Assembly: GCF_963678635.1 (NCBI RefSeq)
Contig: NC_087065.1
Location: 4,136,020-4,200,019 of the forward strand
Length of the DNA: 64,000 nt
Direction of reading: 5' to 3'
Source of the DNA: Symsagittifera roscoffensis
Lineage: Eukaryota; Xenacoelomorpha; Acoela; Convolutidae
Shown: positions 44,535 to 53,855 of the stretch, one piece after another
Position numbering within the stretch: position 1 is the first letter of the stretch
Layout of the letters: every line of letters starts with the position of its first letter
Notes under the pieces: model-generated
Told to the model about the DNA's origin: nothing
The model's input: the letters and a program-made list of their open reading frames with translations, nothing else
The model's database searches: none
Program-made: the position numbers and the translations under genes

Positions 44535-45460
44535 AAGGTTTAGGATGACGGATGCAAAAGGTTGTTAAATTTTTTCTATTTTCTTAGACTGTTAGACCTT
44601 ACGATTTTTTGGTTACCTAACCTGGGTCTATTTGTTCAGGGTTGGGGAGAAAAGTATATCGATTCCGAAGAATGATTTTATACTTTCTCGTGACTAGTAT
44701 AAGCTAAGGTGTTAACTTACTTAATCTTACTTAAGGGTAGTGATTGTGTTCAGGGTTCGAGAATAGTAAATCGATCCACAAGGTTCAGGTATAATTAGAA
44801 CGCGAGTATTCGTTAGATACTATTTTAAACTTACTAAGTCTAAGATTTAACCTGGGTCTGGTAAGAGGGGGGATCAAGTGAAGGATGAATAACCGAAGTT
44901 CTTCACTGTTTATCCTAATTTGAATGATTAGTTTTGTTCAAAAATTTCTGTTAGTCCTGGGTTTTTAGAAAGGGTTGGATAGTGAATCGACGTTTGAGGT
45001 CGTTAGACACTAGCTAAGTGGGTGGGGGAGAACAAAATTGTTCTTTTTGATCCAAGGATAGGCCTTGATGATCAAGTTTTAAATTTAATTAAATAGAAAA
45101 TGATTTAAGATCCAAGGATGAGCCTTGATGATCTGATTTTAAATTTAAGTGAATTTAAGTTTAAAATGATTTAAATTTGTGTAGAGAAAAGATTTAGTGT
45201 TTTTATGATATTAGTGAGCTTATGAATGCTGTTATGTTTAGGTGATGAAGCTGGAACAACAGGATGATTTATGATTACTTAACCATTTATTGTCATGCTA
45301 CTAATTTTTATTTTGATTTTTCAATAAATATTTTTCAAACATGTTTTGTATATTACTGCAGAATTTAGGAAAACGATCTGAGATCTTTTTATCAATCGTT
45401 ATTGTATATTAATAATTTTGTTTAGCGCCTGAAATGATTTTGAAGATTGACTTCAAGATT
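44535..45460 (-). promoter_or_regulatory. Repeat-rich 5' leader of copy 1
   Basis: About 0.9 kb with few ATG-initiated frames. In element sense it has two tandem copies (about 62-bp period, 45050-45160) of 'atcatcaaggcttatccttggatc', which can form a small hairpin. It also has several loosely related segments with 'gaatcgat-tactttctc-aaccctga-acaaatag-acccagg' (44590-45000). The same layout occurs in copy 2 (57840-58370). Possible roles are RNA packaging, dimerisation or internal ribosome entry; none is shown. Confidence 0.4.
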
Positions 45461-45694
45461 TTATGTTTGCAAATGAAAATCTAAATTCATTGCTAGTAGT
45501 ATTCTAAATACAAAAGTTTGTGTTGGCTTTTGCCGAACTATCATATAACTATATGGTAAGTTTCTACTTTGTCGTATGTCGTCTCTGGTTCGAGGTCTTC
45601 TTGCAATTCCGGGTAGTTCTCTTATCGTTCGGAATATTGGCTTTGATCTATTGAGTCGTAGAGACATTTCGATTAAATTATCGTCGTGTAACAT
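45461..45694 (-). CDS. Conserved 77-aa ORF just after the primer-binding site
   Basis: It starts MLHDDNLIEMSLRLNRSKPI and has RRPRTRDDIRQSRNLPYSYM and a C-terminal FRILLAMNLDFHLQT. Copy 2 (57287-57520) has the same length with 9 substitutions. In copy 1 the frame is also open upstream without ATG, through the primer-binding site into the LTR end; in copy 2 a one-base difference closes it. Function unknown. Confidence 0.55.
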   Translation of the reverse strand: MLHDDNLIEMSLRLNRSKPIFRTIRELPGIARRPRTRDDIRQSRNLPYSYMIVRQKPTQTFVFRILLAMNLDFHLQT

Positions 45695-45761
45695 TTTTAA
45701 AATATTTTGTCTAAATTCTAATCTATTTTTGGTTAATTCTAAGCTATTAAGGTCTTGTTCG

Positions 45762-45779
45762 AGACTTATGGTCGCACCA
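45762..45779 (-). other. Primer-binding site of copy 1
   Basis: Two bases after the 5' LTR the element strand reads TGGTGCGACCATAAGTCT, beginning TGG as complementary to a tRNA 3' CCA end. The identical sequence occurs in copy 2. I cannot name the tRNA. Confidence 0.65.
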
Positions 45780-45781
45780 GA

Positions 45782-46191
45782 TGAGTTAGGACCGAAGTGT
45801 ATAACTCATAGAGTAATTTCGGATAGGGTACACCGTCTGCTCGTCACGCTATCTTATTTTCGGCCGGATAGATTCGTGCAACTTCTTAGTCTAATACCAA
45901 TCCTAATCTTACTCTTATACTATCTAGTCTCAGGTTGTTTAACTAGTCTCTGCTAGGCTCAATAGATCTAGGGTATACTGGTTTATTGCGGCTGCTGAAG
46001 TCTTCTTGGAGAGTCAACTAATTTCTAAGTTAAATTCAAATCTCTCTGGTGCTGAAATTACAAGTAATTTCAGCACTTACAAATAAGTGGGTTGTTAGTT
46101 AGATGGATCATGATTGGTTAATATTAAATACTTTACAGTGGTAAAATATCTAATTTATCCAATCATAAAATGTAGTTTAGATCAGGTTCCA
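45782..46191 (-). repeat. 5' LTR of copy 1
   Basis: 410 bp, TG...CA, reading as identical to 27325-27734. On the element strand it starts TGGAACCTGATCTAAAC and ends GTCCTAACTCA. The promoter is expected here, but I cannot fix a TATA box or start site. Confidence 0.95.
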
Positions 46192-46195
46192 AATT
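46192..46195. repeat. Target-site duplication AATT, right
   Basis: AATT follows the LTR end and matches 27321-27324. Confidence 0.7.
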
Positions 46196-47064
46196 ACACA
46201 AATGACTTTGCTAAAATTTGGAAAAACGGAGTCAAAGTGTGTCTACAACTTAAAATTAGCCCTCACCGGGAGTTTTGTTGCAGAAATAGTAAAATCAGAA
46301 GCGTGATTTTTTTTGCAGAACTCGCCAAGATTTCGAGTAATGAATTGTTAGTTTTTTTTACAATAGTTATCAACTCAACACCCATGAGATTACTAGAATA
46401 AATATATTTTTTTTTGGAATTTTATCAGAGCTCAAAATCGTTAAGTCATTTGCGATGAGACACGATTTGGTTTGCTGCGTTGAAGTAGGCATATCAATTA
46501 TATGAAAAGGGAAAATCAAACGTCCCAGAACAGAAACTTGCACAACGCCTAATGTTAAGAGTTTGATTTTAGTGTGGTTCTTTGGCGAATGAAAAAAATG
46601 ACATCTTATCTTCATTTGCGATTGCATAAGTGTTGAGACAATATCTCTAAAACCATACCTTTCCAATTTTCTGTATAATCGTTGTGATTGATAGCATCAA
46701 AGGTTTTTTTTTCAATTCAGCAAAGCAAGCAAGTCCATGTTTGTTAAGTACTTAAGATTGTTTGACAAAAAACCACACGAGCACAAATATTCTTGCAGTT
46801 TTTCGAAAGCCGGATCACTAAACAGAAGAACTGAAAAAAAAATTCATGGTTTTGACGATTTTCAATTTTATAACCAAGTAAAGTACAAAACAATAATAAA
46901 AAACTTTAGCTAACATAATTTATTTATTAGCTATTTATTGATCAAAATTAGTTTACGATTATTTTCGAGTCTACAATTTTACGATTCAGTTTGCTTACGA
47001 TTTTACGATTCAGTATTGAATAAAATGTAGAGACAGTAATCTTTGAAACATTTTTTTATTTCAG
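46196..47064. other. Intronic sequence between the LTR element and the exon at 47065
   Basis: AT-rich. No gene recognised. Confidence 0.4.
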
Positions 47065-47242
47065 GCTGTGGATTCGCTGATCAACTTCGAGACGGTTAAG
47101 TACCACGGAATGGAGCAGTTCGAAGTTGACAGGTATAGAATGTCCATGAATGCATACCAGAAGGTCCGGTGGAAGATGTTCGCGTCTCTTCAGCTGCTCA
47201 ACCTAATCCAGATCATCATCCTAAACTGCAGCCTCTTAGCAG
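47065..47242 (+). CDS. ABCB6: ABCB6-like ABC half-transporter, exon (intracellular coupling loop and TM helix)
   Basis: Acceptor ttatttcag|GCT at 47064/47065; donor GCAG|gtcgct at 47242/47243. The exon is 178 nt, starting in phase 0 and ending in phase 1. It begins AVDSLINFETVKYHGMEQFE, the near-invariant 'AVDSL(L/I)NFETVKY' block of ABCB6/ABCB7/ATM1 half-transporters, and ends in a hydrophobic helix with LLNLIQIIILNCSLLAG. It lies 873 bp beyond the right LTR of the 18.9-kb retroelement, so splicing must remove that whole element. Confidence 0.9.
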
Positions 47243-47319
47243 GTCGCTTTACTTTTTTTCCATGACGAGACGACCCAGTATCAGAATTGAAGCTCATTAA
47301 ATTTCATTCAGCTCATTAA

Positions 47320-47655
47320 GCTCATTAAATAAAAAAAACTGAAAATTTTGTCGACCTTTTTTGAAAAGCAGGAAGCAGGCCAAAAAGCGTTTTTAGCGGG
47401 GGGGTTCAAGGATTTTCGTTGAAAAGCCGGCCAAAAAAGGCGTTTTTAGGCACTTTTTGGGAAAACTTTGACCCCCCTCAAATTTAGTATAAATTGGCGC
47501 CGAAGGCGCCTTTAGAATGTTTTTAGGATTTTTAGGGTCCATCGCCAAACATGGATATCTCAAAATGGTGCAAAACGGGACTCATTGGGTCGGCAGGGGA
47601 TCGAATTCCTGAAAGGAGGGGTGTCCGCCACCCCCCCCCCCTAAATCTGCCACTG
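47320..47655. repeat. hAT-like non-autonomous element remnant
   Basis: It ends 'taaatctgccactg', which in reverse complement is cagtggcagatttagggggg, a typical hAT-like terminus followed by a G run. Inside are 'ttggcgccgaaggcgcctttag' and 'gtcggcaggggatcgaattcc', phrases that also occur at 56200-56310. The left end is unclear. Confidence 0.4.
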
Positions 47656-48607
47656 AGTTCACAAAAGGATGTATAAAGCGCCTCGGGTTCTAAAAAAAGA
47701 CCAAACGATTTCGGATTGTTTTGAGACATCAATAACATAAGAACGACTCAATCTAACGCTTACGCAATGTATAGGAAAAAACACATAGCGGGCGTTAAGT
47801 ATCCCAAAGTGACCAAGTTAGATTTTTTAAATCCCCATAAATTTACTAAAACTGATCACAGGTACAGGTGATTTTTTTTACGTTTGCGTTGCGAGAGCTC
47901 AGGTCAAATGTTTGAGAGCTCGGGACAAATCGACAAATGTATTATAATTAACAAATAATGATCCACCCACAAAACTGTATATTCAAAGAAAACCTCGCAA
48001 AACCATGTTCGACAGATCCTGACAAACAAATGACCAATTAAGATAGAACTGCTCTATGAATTATCCCCTATGGAGTTATTCCAACCTTTTTAAGGATTAT
48101 TGAAATCGGCGCGTGCTCTTTAAACCCTTTTATTTACTCTGATTTGTTTTTATTATTACGATCATTTGAAAAATGTGGAGGATCTTTGTCTTTTTTTGTT
48201 TTTTCTTTTGGTTTTCCTCACAAAAACAGGGACAAAAAAAATAAGCATCGAAGTGGGTCGAGTTAAATATCTTATTAATTTATCGAGAAAAAACAGGTTT
48301 GGAGTTTTTTGGTTTGTAAAGGCTTACAATAGCTTATTTATAGCCTTTAAGCCGTGAAAACGTAGTTTTTTGTCGATTAAATTTATTTCGCGAATCAAAA
48401 ACTTTTTAGTGCCATTAATTTTTAATTTGTTTTTTTATTAGAGCTTTTTTGTCTTCTTTTTTTAAAAATGTTTTTTCAAGCAATCTATTTGGCTATGACA
48501 GTCGACTATGCTTAATTTCTTTTTTTTCTCGTTCAAATCTGTTTATCACACCACACAGAAAAAAAACGACAAAATTAGAAATATTAATTGTTCTTATGTG
48601 ATTTTAG
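47656..48607. other. Intronic sequence without recognisable genes
   Basis: AT-rich. Ends in the acceptor for the exon at 48608. Confidence 0.4.
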
Positions 48608-48927
48608 GTGGATTCCTATGCGCGTATTATGTGGTCCATGAGCAGCAAAATGTGGGCAGTTTTGTGCTCTACACGAGCTATGTGATCCAGGTGTATGGAC
48701 CTCTGAGTGACCTTGGATTGAACTACAGACAAATCCAACAGACGTTCATTGACCTCGAGAACCTGCTTGACCTATTCCGAGTGGAGGTGGAGGTCAAGGA
48801 CACCAAAGGGGCAATGGCCTTGAACATCAGCAATGGCGGGGGAGTAGGAGGAGGCGAGATAGTGTTTGATCGAGTGTGCTTCCACTACCGACCGGACAGA
48901 CCTCTTTTGAAAGACATATCATTCAAG
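48608..48927 (+). CDS. ABCB6: ABCB6-like ABC half-transporter, exon (last TM helices and start of nucleotide-binding domain)
   Basis: Acceptor tgattttag|GT at 48607/48608. The two leading bases complete a Gly codon begun in exon 47065-47242. The exon encodes GFLCAYYVVHEQQNVGSFVL, YTSYVIQVYGPLSDLGLNYR and the helix with QTFIDLENLLDLF, which are the final transmembrane and linker segments. It then has a Gly-rich linker and GEIVFDRVCFHYRPDRPLLK, which opens the ATPase domain (A-loop Tyr in FHYRP). The reading frame of the next exon requires the exon to stop after AAG at 48927, where the intron begins GCTAGT. That makes this a GC-AG intron. The alternative GT four bases downstream would shift the frame. 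Confidence 0.85.
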
Positions 48928-49127
48928 GCTAGTCCTCTCTTTTTTTTATCAAACATGGGACCATGTGAAAAATCACCCCGTAATTTAATTCAGGAGGGAG
49001 ATTGTTCACTTGACTGAAAATAATTTTTTTCAGCCAATCAGATTTGAGTATAGTACATGCATGCCTTACGGCTTGAGTTTGCCGTTTAGCTTTAGGGGTG
49101 AGATTGGGTGGGAGTGCGGTCTGTAAT

Positions 49128-49314
49128 TAGACAACCGCGTATTCATACTCGTCAGTAATCAGACAAATATGATATTAACCAATCAGAAACAGTACAAGAA
49201 AGAAATTAATAAATAATAAATAATTATTTCGTTAGCTTGCTTTCTCATCTTGATTCTGATTGGTTAATATAGTATTTGTCTGCTTACTGACGAGTATGAA
49301 TATGCGGTTGTCTA
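49128..49314. mobile_element. MITE-like element with about 63-bp terminal inverted repeats
   Basis: The left arm tagacaaccgcgtattcata... (49128-49191) returns in reverse complement at 49251-49314 with only a few mismatches (shared 'actcgtcagtaa-cagacaaata' and 'attaaccaatcagaa'). AAT lies on both sides, a possible 3-bp duplication. It has no coding capacity. Confidence 0.75.
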
Positions 49315-49641
49315 AATACTGCTACGTAACCGATTGGGTGATATGTTACAATAGGTGATAACTTTCAGTATAGTGCATGTATAAAATTTGAGAACTAAAT
49401 GCATAAAATAGTGATCTCATTTTCAATCAAATGTACTTCTACTAAGATAGTTCTTTTATATACATTACTGTGCCAGATCAAATGCAATTCAAAATGTGAA
49501 AGTGTACACTTCGTTTGCCGAAAATTTGGCTTTTGAAACAAATTATAAATATTGTGCGAAGCATAACAAAATACGATCTAGCTATTCAAATCGAACCTAC
49601 CATCTAATGTAAAATATGAACGGAGATTGTTCACTTGGTGT

Positions 49642-49895
49642 CAGTAGCGTGCCGAGAGGGGATGCGAGGGGGTTATGCAACCGCATCTCCCCTTAATTCT
49701 GATTGCCAAAAATCTTTAAAGGGCCCCTTTTGGTATAACTTTACGTTTGGCTCATCAACCTCAAAAAATTTCTAAAGGCGCCTCGGGCGCCAAAATAACT
49801 ATTTTTGAGGGGTAGGCGCGCGCCGAAAAAACTCGATTTTTTGGTCAACATATTCATAAAGGTCCGTCCTACAAACGCTTTTTTTTGGCCAGTTT
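49642..49895. repeat. Dispersed repeat, copy 1 (starts CAGTAGCGTGCCGAG)
   Basis: About 250 bp shared with 50676-50910 in the same orientation: cagtagcgtgccgag, a G-rich block, 'ttggtataactttacg', 'aggcgcctcgggcgccaaaa', 'gcgcgcgccgaaaaa' and 'cctacaaacgcttttt'. Class unknown. Confidence 0.6.
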
Positions 49896-49944
49896 TTAAA
49901 AAAATATTGGTACTAATTTACTCCCGTGACAAAACTAGATTAGA

Positions 49945-50050
49945 TCATTGGTCTCGCCTCTTTTCTAAAAGACAAGCCAGCAAGGGCTTTGAACCTACGT
50001 CTTAGGGTTAGTAACCTGATTCATTTCCGCTTTACAAACTAGGCCCGTTT
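49945..50050 (-). repeat. tRNA-like remnant (tRNA pseudogene or SINE head)
   Basis: On the - strand the order is D-arm-like tagtttgtaaagcgg, then an anticodon-arm-like stretch with loop ttactaa, then gtaggttcaaagccc with a B-box-like T-arm. Stems are imperfect and no clean acceptor stem is seen, so it is not a functional tRNA gene. Confidence 0.4.
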
Positions 50051-50675
50051 CGTTAGCAATATAGAGAAACAAAAACGCTTACAGTTAGAATTAGCCACAC
50101 ACTATAACTCGGTTTTTATTAAGGAGCACAGCATTTTTGAGGAACCAAACAAGTAAGCTAGTGCCAAAGCATTTGACTGGGGCGCAGAAAATTTTCGGCA
50201 AAATAGGGTACTCATAGTGTTTTTGGAGAGCTCGGAAAATCAAATTGCTCAGCCTTAAAAAAGAGATTGTTCACTTGGTCTATTTTGGGGGAAGAGTGTT
50301 CACATGGGCCCCAACATAAACCCCCTTCTACACAGTGTAAAATAAAACAGAAATATTTTACTACAGAATAGGACGGATATTATTAACGAAGGAGGTAGTA
50401 AACATACGAATGACCAAAACAAAGCAGTTCACTTAATTAAGCCTCAACTGGTTGTTCTCTCCAACTATTTTTACCGTTTTCTCTACAAAATATTCATAAG
50501 CACGAGCCCATATGAGTTTTTAATTGTCGTTTGATTCGCATTTCGGCTATATTAACTAGTTAATTCAGCGCTCGGCATATCAGTATAGCCTTTCCAAGCA
50601 AAATCAATCCAATTGATTTTTTTAAAATTTCCATTTTCATTTTTCATCATTTAAAGAGGTATAAGCGAACCGACC

Positions 50676-50910
50676 CAGTAGCGTGCCGAGGGGGGGAGGG
50701 GACGACCACCCACCCCCTCAATTCTGTTGCCAAGTTTTTCCAAAGGGTCTCTTGTTTGGTATAACTTTATGTCATCCGTTTTTCGTCAATATTTTCTAAA
50801 GGTGGCTTTGGCGCCAACATGACTAATTTTGAGGGTGGAGCGCGCGCCAAAAAATGCAATGTTTTGCTCAATGTTTTCCAAAAGTGCCTACAAACGCCTT
50901 TTTAGGCCTA
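50676..50910. repeat. Dispersed repeat, copy 2 (starts CAGTAGCGTGCCGAG)
   Basis: Second copy of the repeat at 49642-49895, about 1.03 kb downstream, with G-run length and many bases diverged. Confidence 0.6.
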
Positions 50911-52048
50911 TTTTTTTGAAAAGTTTGTTTGCGACGCTGAAAATTTTTTACAAAAAAGGGTCCTTATAATATTTTAGAAGAGCCCGAAAAATCAAATTGA
51001 TCGACCCAAAAAAAGGTCGGCGAAGTTTTCAAAAAAATTTAGAAAAACCTTAGAGAAATTTCAAGCCAGTTCTACGAAAAGAGTAAACCTTCTTTTCGGG
51101 AAGAGTCTAATTACACGCGTTGAAGGCTTTTGCAAAAGGTGCAACAGTGGTGAGTTAGCTTAGCTTGCATCTCTCAGTCGCAAAAAAGCAGCTCGATGCC
51201 CATCCTGATTTGTGCTCGTTACAGTTTGTTACGCCTTTTTGGTCCAATTTTCAAAGAAAGTGAAAGTTATATATTCTTGGGGTGGTTTTTGTTTTATGCA
51301 GATCAATTTTTAAAAAACTGACAGCTCAAATTCCCAAGGCATGGCTACTCGAACAGGTTATTCCACTAAGCGAACTACTTATGCGTGGTAAATTATTGGC
51401 ATTCATACTCGTTCTTAATTGAATTGAGGCATGCTAATTGTTCTTATCATTTCTATATATTATCAGCCTAAAATTCTCACCCGGGTTGACCTTCATAGAC
51501 CGAAAATGCTAATCATAAAATTCCATAAAGTATGTTTATGAAAAATACTAATCAGACAATTTTCTTACGTTTGCTAAAATGGTACCGTCGAAAATTCAAA
51601 AAAAAATTTCTTGTTTTTTTGTGCGTGTAACGTCATAAACAGAACTAAAAACTTTTGACGAAAAAAGCTAGTTATGCAGTTTCCATATATCATGAAGTTT
51701 CGAATTTGAACCTTTTTTTAACCGCAAAACGATTTTTTCTACTCAAGCAAACATTTTTCAAGATTTTTTTTCAAGCAAGACTTAATTTTTCGTGAGCACA
51801 ACGTTGTCCAGGATACAAAAAAGTTAGGAATTTTTTCTATTTCTCTGGAAAACAATTTTCAAAAACGCTCAAAACGCTTATAGTTATGTATGCCGTGCTC
51901 ATCTTATAATTATTTTGTCAAAAATCAAAAAACTTGATTCTTTCAGTGCATGATTTGTCTAAGACAACTCTAAGGCAATTCAGGTTGTTTCCAATGCATT
52001 GTAAATGCAAGACAGTTTAAACTTTGGTCACTCTATTTTTGAGTAAGT
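50911..52048. other. Intronic sequence without recognisable genes
   Basis: AT-rich. No coding family or RNA gene seen. Confidence 0.4.
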
Positions 52049-52257
52049 ATGACTAGCATTTTTCCATAAACCAAAAAGTTTGATTTCTTTATAGTTTAAT
52101 TTCTCAAATTTTTTGGAATGTGGTCTTAACTGAACACAAAAAAAACACAAACCATGGTTGGTGTTTTTGTGTTCGGTTAGGACAACATCCCAAAAATTTC
52201 GAGAAAATAAACTTTGAAGAAATCAAATTTTTTGGTTTATGGAAAAATGCTTGTCAT
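52049..52257. repeat. Long hairpin (about 100-bp arms, almost no loop)
   Basis: The left arm atgactagcatttttccata... (52049-52155) is followed at once by its reverse complement, ending ...tatggaaaaatgcttgtcat (52257), with scattered mismatches. The centre is acaaaccatggttggtgttt. The terminal phrase 'gtatgactagcattttt' recurs twice just downstream (about 52337 and 52367). Confidence 0.7.
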
Positions 52258-52817
52258 ACAATTTTCATTTAGTAAAATCACTAAACTTAAACTTTTCATG
52301 CAATTTTCTGCACCGATGGAATTGCATGGAATTTGTATGACTAGCATTTTTCTATATTTGAAAATTGTATGACTAGCATTTTTGGTCCTCCCGGGTATTT
52401 TGTCAATATTTTCAAAAACTAATCGAGACCTTTTAATGGGCAGTCGGAACACTCAAGGCTTTGCCCTGATACAAGCAGTCTTGTTTTAATTATATACCGT
52501 AATCAGAAACAAAATCCTTTAGTTTTTAGCGCAGATGGAATGAACAGAAAATTTTTGTTCATTTTACGTTGATTTTTCGGCAAACACGATACATAGATGA
52601 AATTCCCTCAAATGGCTATGTCATAATTTTAACGGGTTCTAACCAAATGAAAGTTGAAAAAACTTGTTTATGTGAACACGAAAAGCCAATAAAACTGGTT
52701 TAAGCGCTGTTGTTGAATATTCGATAACTCCTTTAACAACTCACAAGTTGATTTGTGAATTACAAAACTGCAACTTACTCGTTGAAATACTGATAAATGT
52801 CTACTTTATGAAAACAG

Positions 52818-53022
52818 GTGTCATCTGGCCAGACAGTGGCGGTAGTGGGCCCGTCTGGGTCTGGGAAGAGCACTTTGATCCGGCTGTTATTCCGCTTCTA
52901 CGACATACAAGGGGGGAGCATCTCCATAGACGGGCAGGACATCTCAACTGTCTCTCAACAGAGTCTCCGCAAGATCATCGGAGTCGTCCCCAGGACACCG
53001 TGCTTTTTAGTGAGACCATCCG
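52818..53022 (+). CDS. ABCB6: ABCB6-like ABC half-transporter, exon with Walker A; one-base deletion
   Basis: Acceptor aaaacag|GTG at 52817/52818; donor ATCCG|gtgagt at 53022/53023. It encodes [20 protein letters not shown] with the Walker A motif GPSGSGKST, then [20 protein letters not shown] and [12 protein letters not shown]. The family continues with a Q-loop 'PQDTVLF'. The sequence has CCCCAGG at about 52988-52994, where CCCCCAG(GAC) is needed. With one more C the frame would read [12 protein letters not shown] up to the donor. As written it shifts to an unrelated frame, so either the gene is damaged or the C run is miscounted in the assembly. An apparent open frame running on past 53022 is fortuitous, because it is made of tandem-repeat sequence. 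Confidence 0.85.
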
Positions 53023-53044
53023 GTGAGTATCCCTACTGGGATAA

Positions 53045-53855
53045 TTCGAACTGCGGTAACGAAATCATTCCCAGAATCACAAAACTGCGCCAGATTTCTC
53101 GCTCGCGCAGAGTCGCCATTTCGCTTTTTTGGCGGTTACGAAATCATTCCCAGAATCACAAAACTGCGCCAGATTTCTCGTTCGCGCAGAGTCGCCATTT
53201 CGCTTTTTTTGGCGGTTACGAAATCATTCCCAGAATCACAAAACTGCGCCAGATTTCTCGCTCGCGCAGAGTCGCGATTTTGCTTTTTTGGCGGTTACGA
53301 AATCATTCCCAGAATCACAAAACTGCGCCAGATTTCTCGCTCGCGCAGAGTCGCCATTTCGCTTTTTTGGCGGTTACGAAATCATTCCCAGAATCACAAC
53401 TCTGCGCCAGATTTCTCGCTCGCGCAGAGTCGCCATTTCGCTTTTTTTGGCGGTTACGAAATCATTCCCAGAATCACAAAACTGCACCAGATTTCTCGCT
53501 CGCGCAGAGTCGCCATTTCGCTTTTTTTGGCGGTTACGAAATCATTCCCAGAATCACAAAACTGCGCCAGGTTTCTCGCTCGCGCAGAGTCGCCATTTCG
53601 CTTTTTTTGGCGGTTACGAAATCATTCCCAGAATCACAAAACTGCGCCAGATTTCTCGCTCGCGCAGAGTCGCCATTTCGCTTTTTTTGGCGGTTACGAA
53701 ATCATTCCCAGAATCACAAAACTGCGCCAGATTTCTCGCTCGCGCAGAGTCGCCATTTCGTTTTTTTGGCGGTTACTAAATCATTCCCAGAATCACAAAA
53801 CTGCGCCAGATTTCTCGCTCGCGCAGAGTCGCCATTTCGCTTTTTTTGGTTGCGC
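53045..53855. repeat. Tandem array, 80-82 bp unit, about 10 copies
   Basis: The unit begins ggcggttacgaaatcattcc and continues with 'cagaatcacaaaactgcgcc', 'agatttctcgctcgcgcaga' and 'gtcgccatttcgc' before a run of 6-8 T. Copies are nearly identical apart from T-run length and a few substitutions. It begins about 25 bp after the donor of the exon at 52818-53022, so open frames of up to 348 codons run through it; they are not genes. Degenerate related sequence (ggttgcgcaaa-, gggtcgcgcaaaatcgc) continues to about 54020. Confidence 0.92.

Larger units (their letters stand above)
27325..46191 (-). mobile_element. 18.9-kb Ty3/gypsy-type LTR retroelement with a chuvirus-like glycoprotein (copy 1)
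   Basis: Bounded by two 410-bp LTRs (TG...CA) that read as identical, with AATT on both sides. The element runs on the - strand: 5' LTR 45782-46191, PBS 45762-45779, small ORF 45461-45694, repeat-rich leader, basic ORF 44067-44534, Gag/protease (44092-39901, frameshift near 43070), Pol RT-RNase H-IN (39894-35842), accessory ORF (35022-33883 with two in-frame TAA), glycoprotein (33716-31102 in three frames), distal ORF (31105-29326 in two frames), a 1.6-kb 3' untranslated stretch and 3' LTR 27325-27734. The RT/IN sequence and the RT-RNase H-IN order are Ty3/gypsy. The length is well above the usual 5-12 kb for that group. Identical LTRs mean a recent insertion, so the several frame breaks are surprising. 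Confidence 0.92.
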
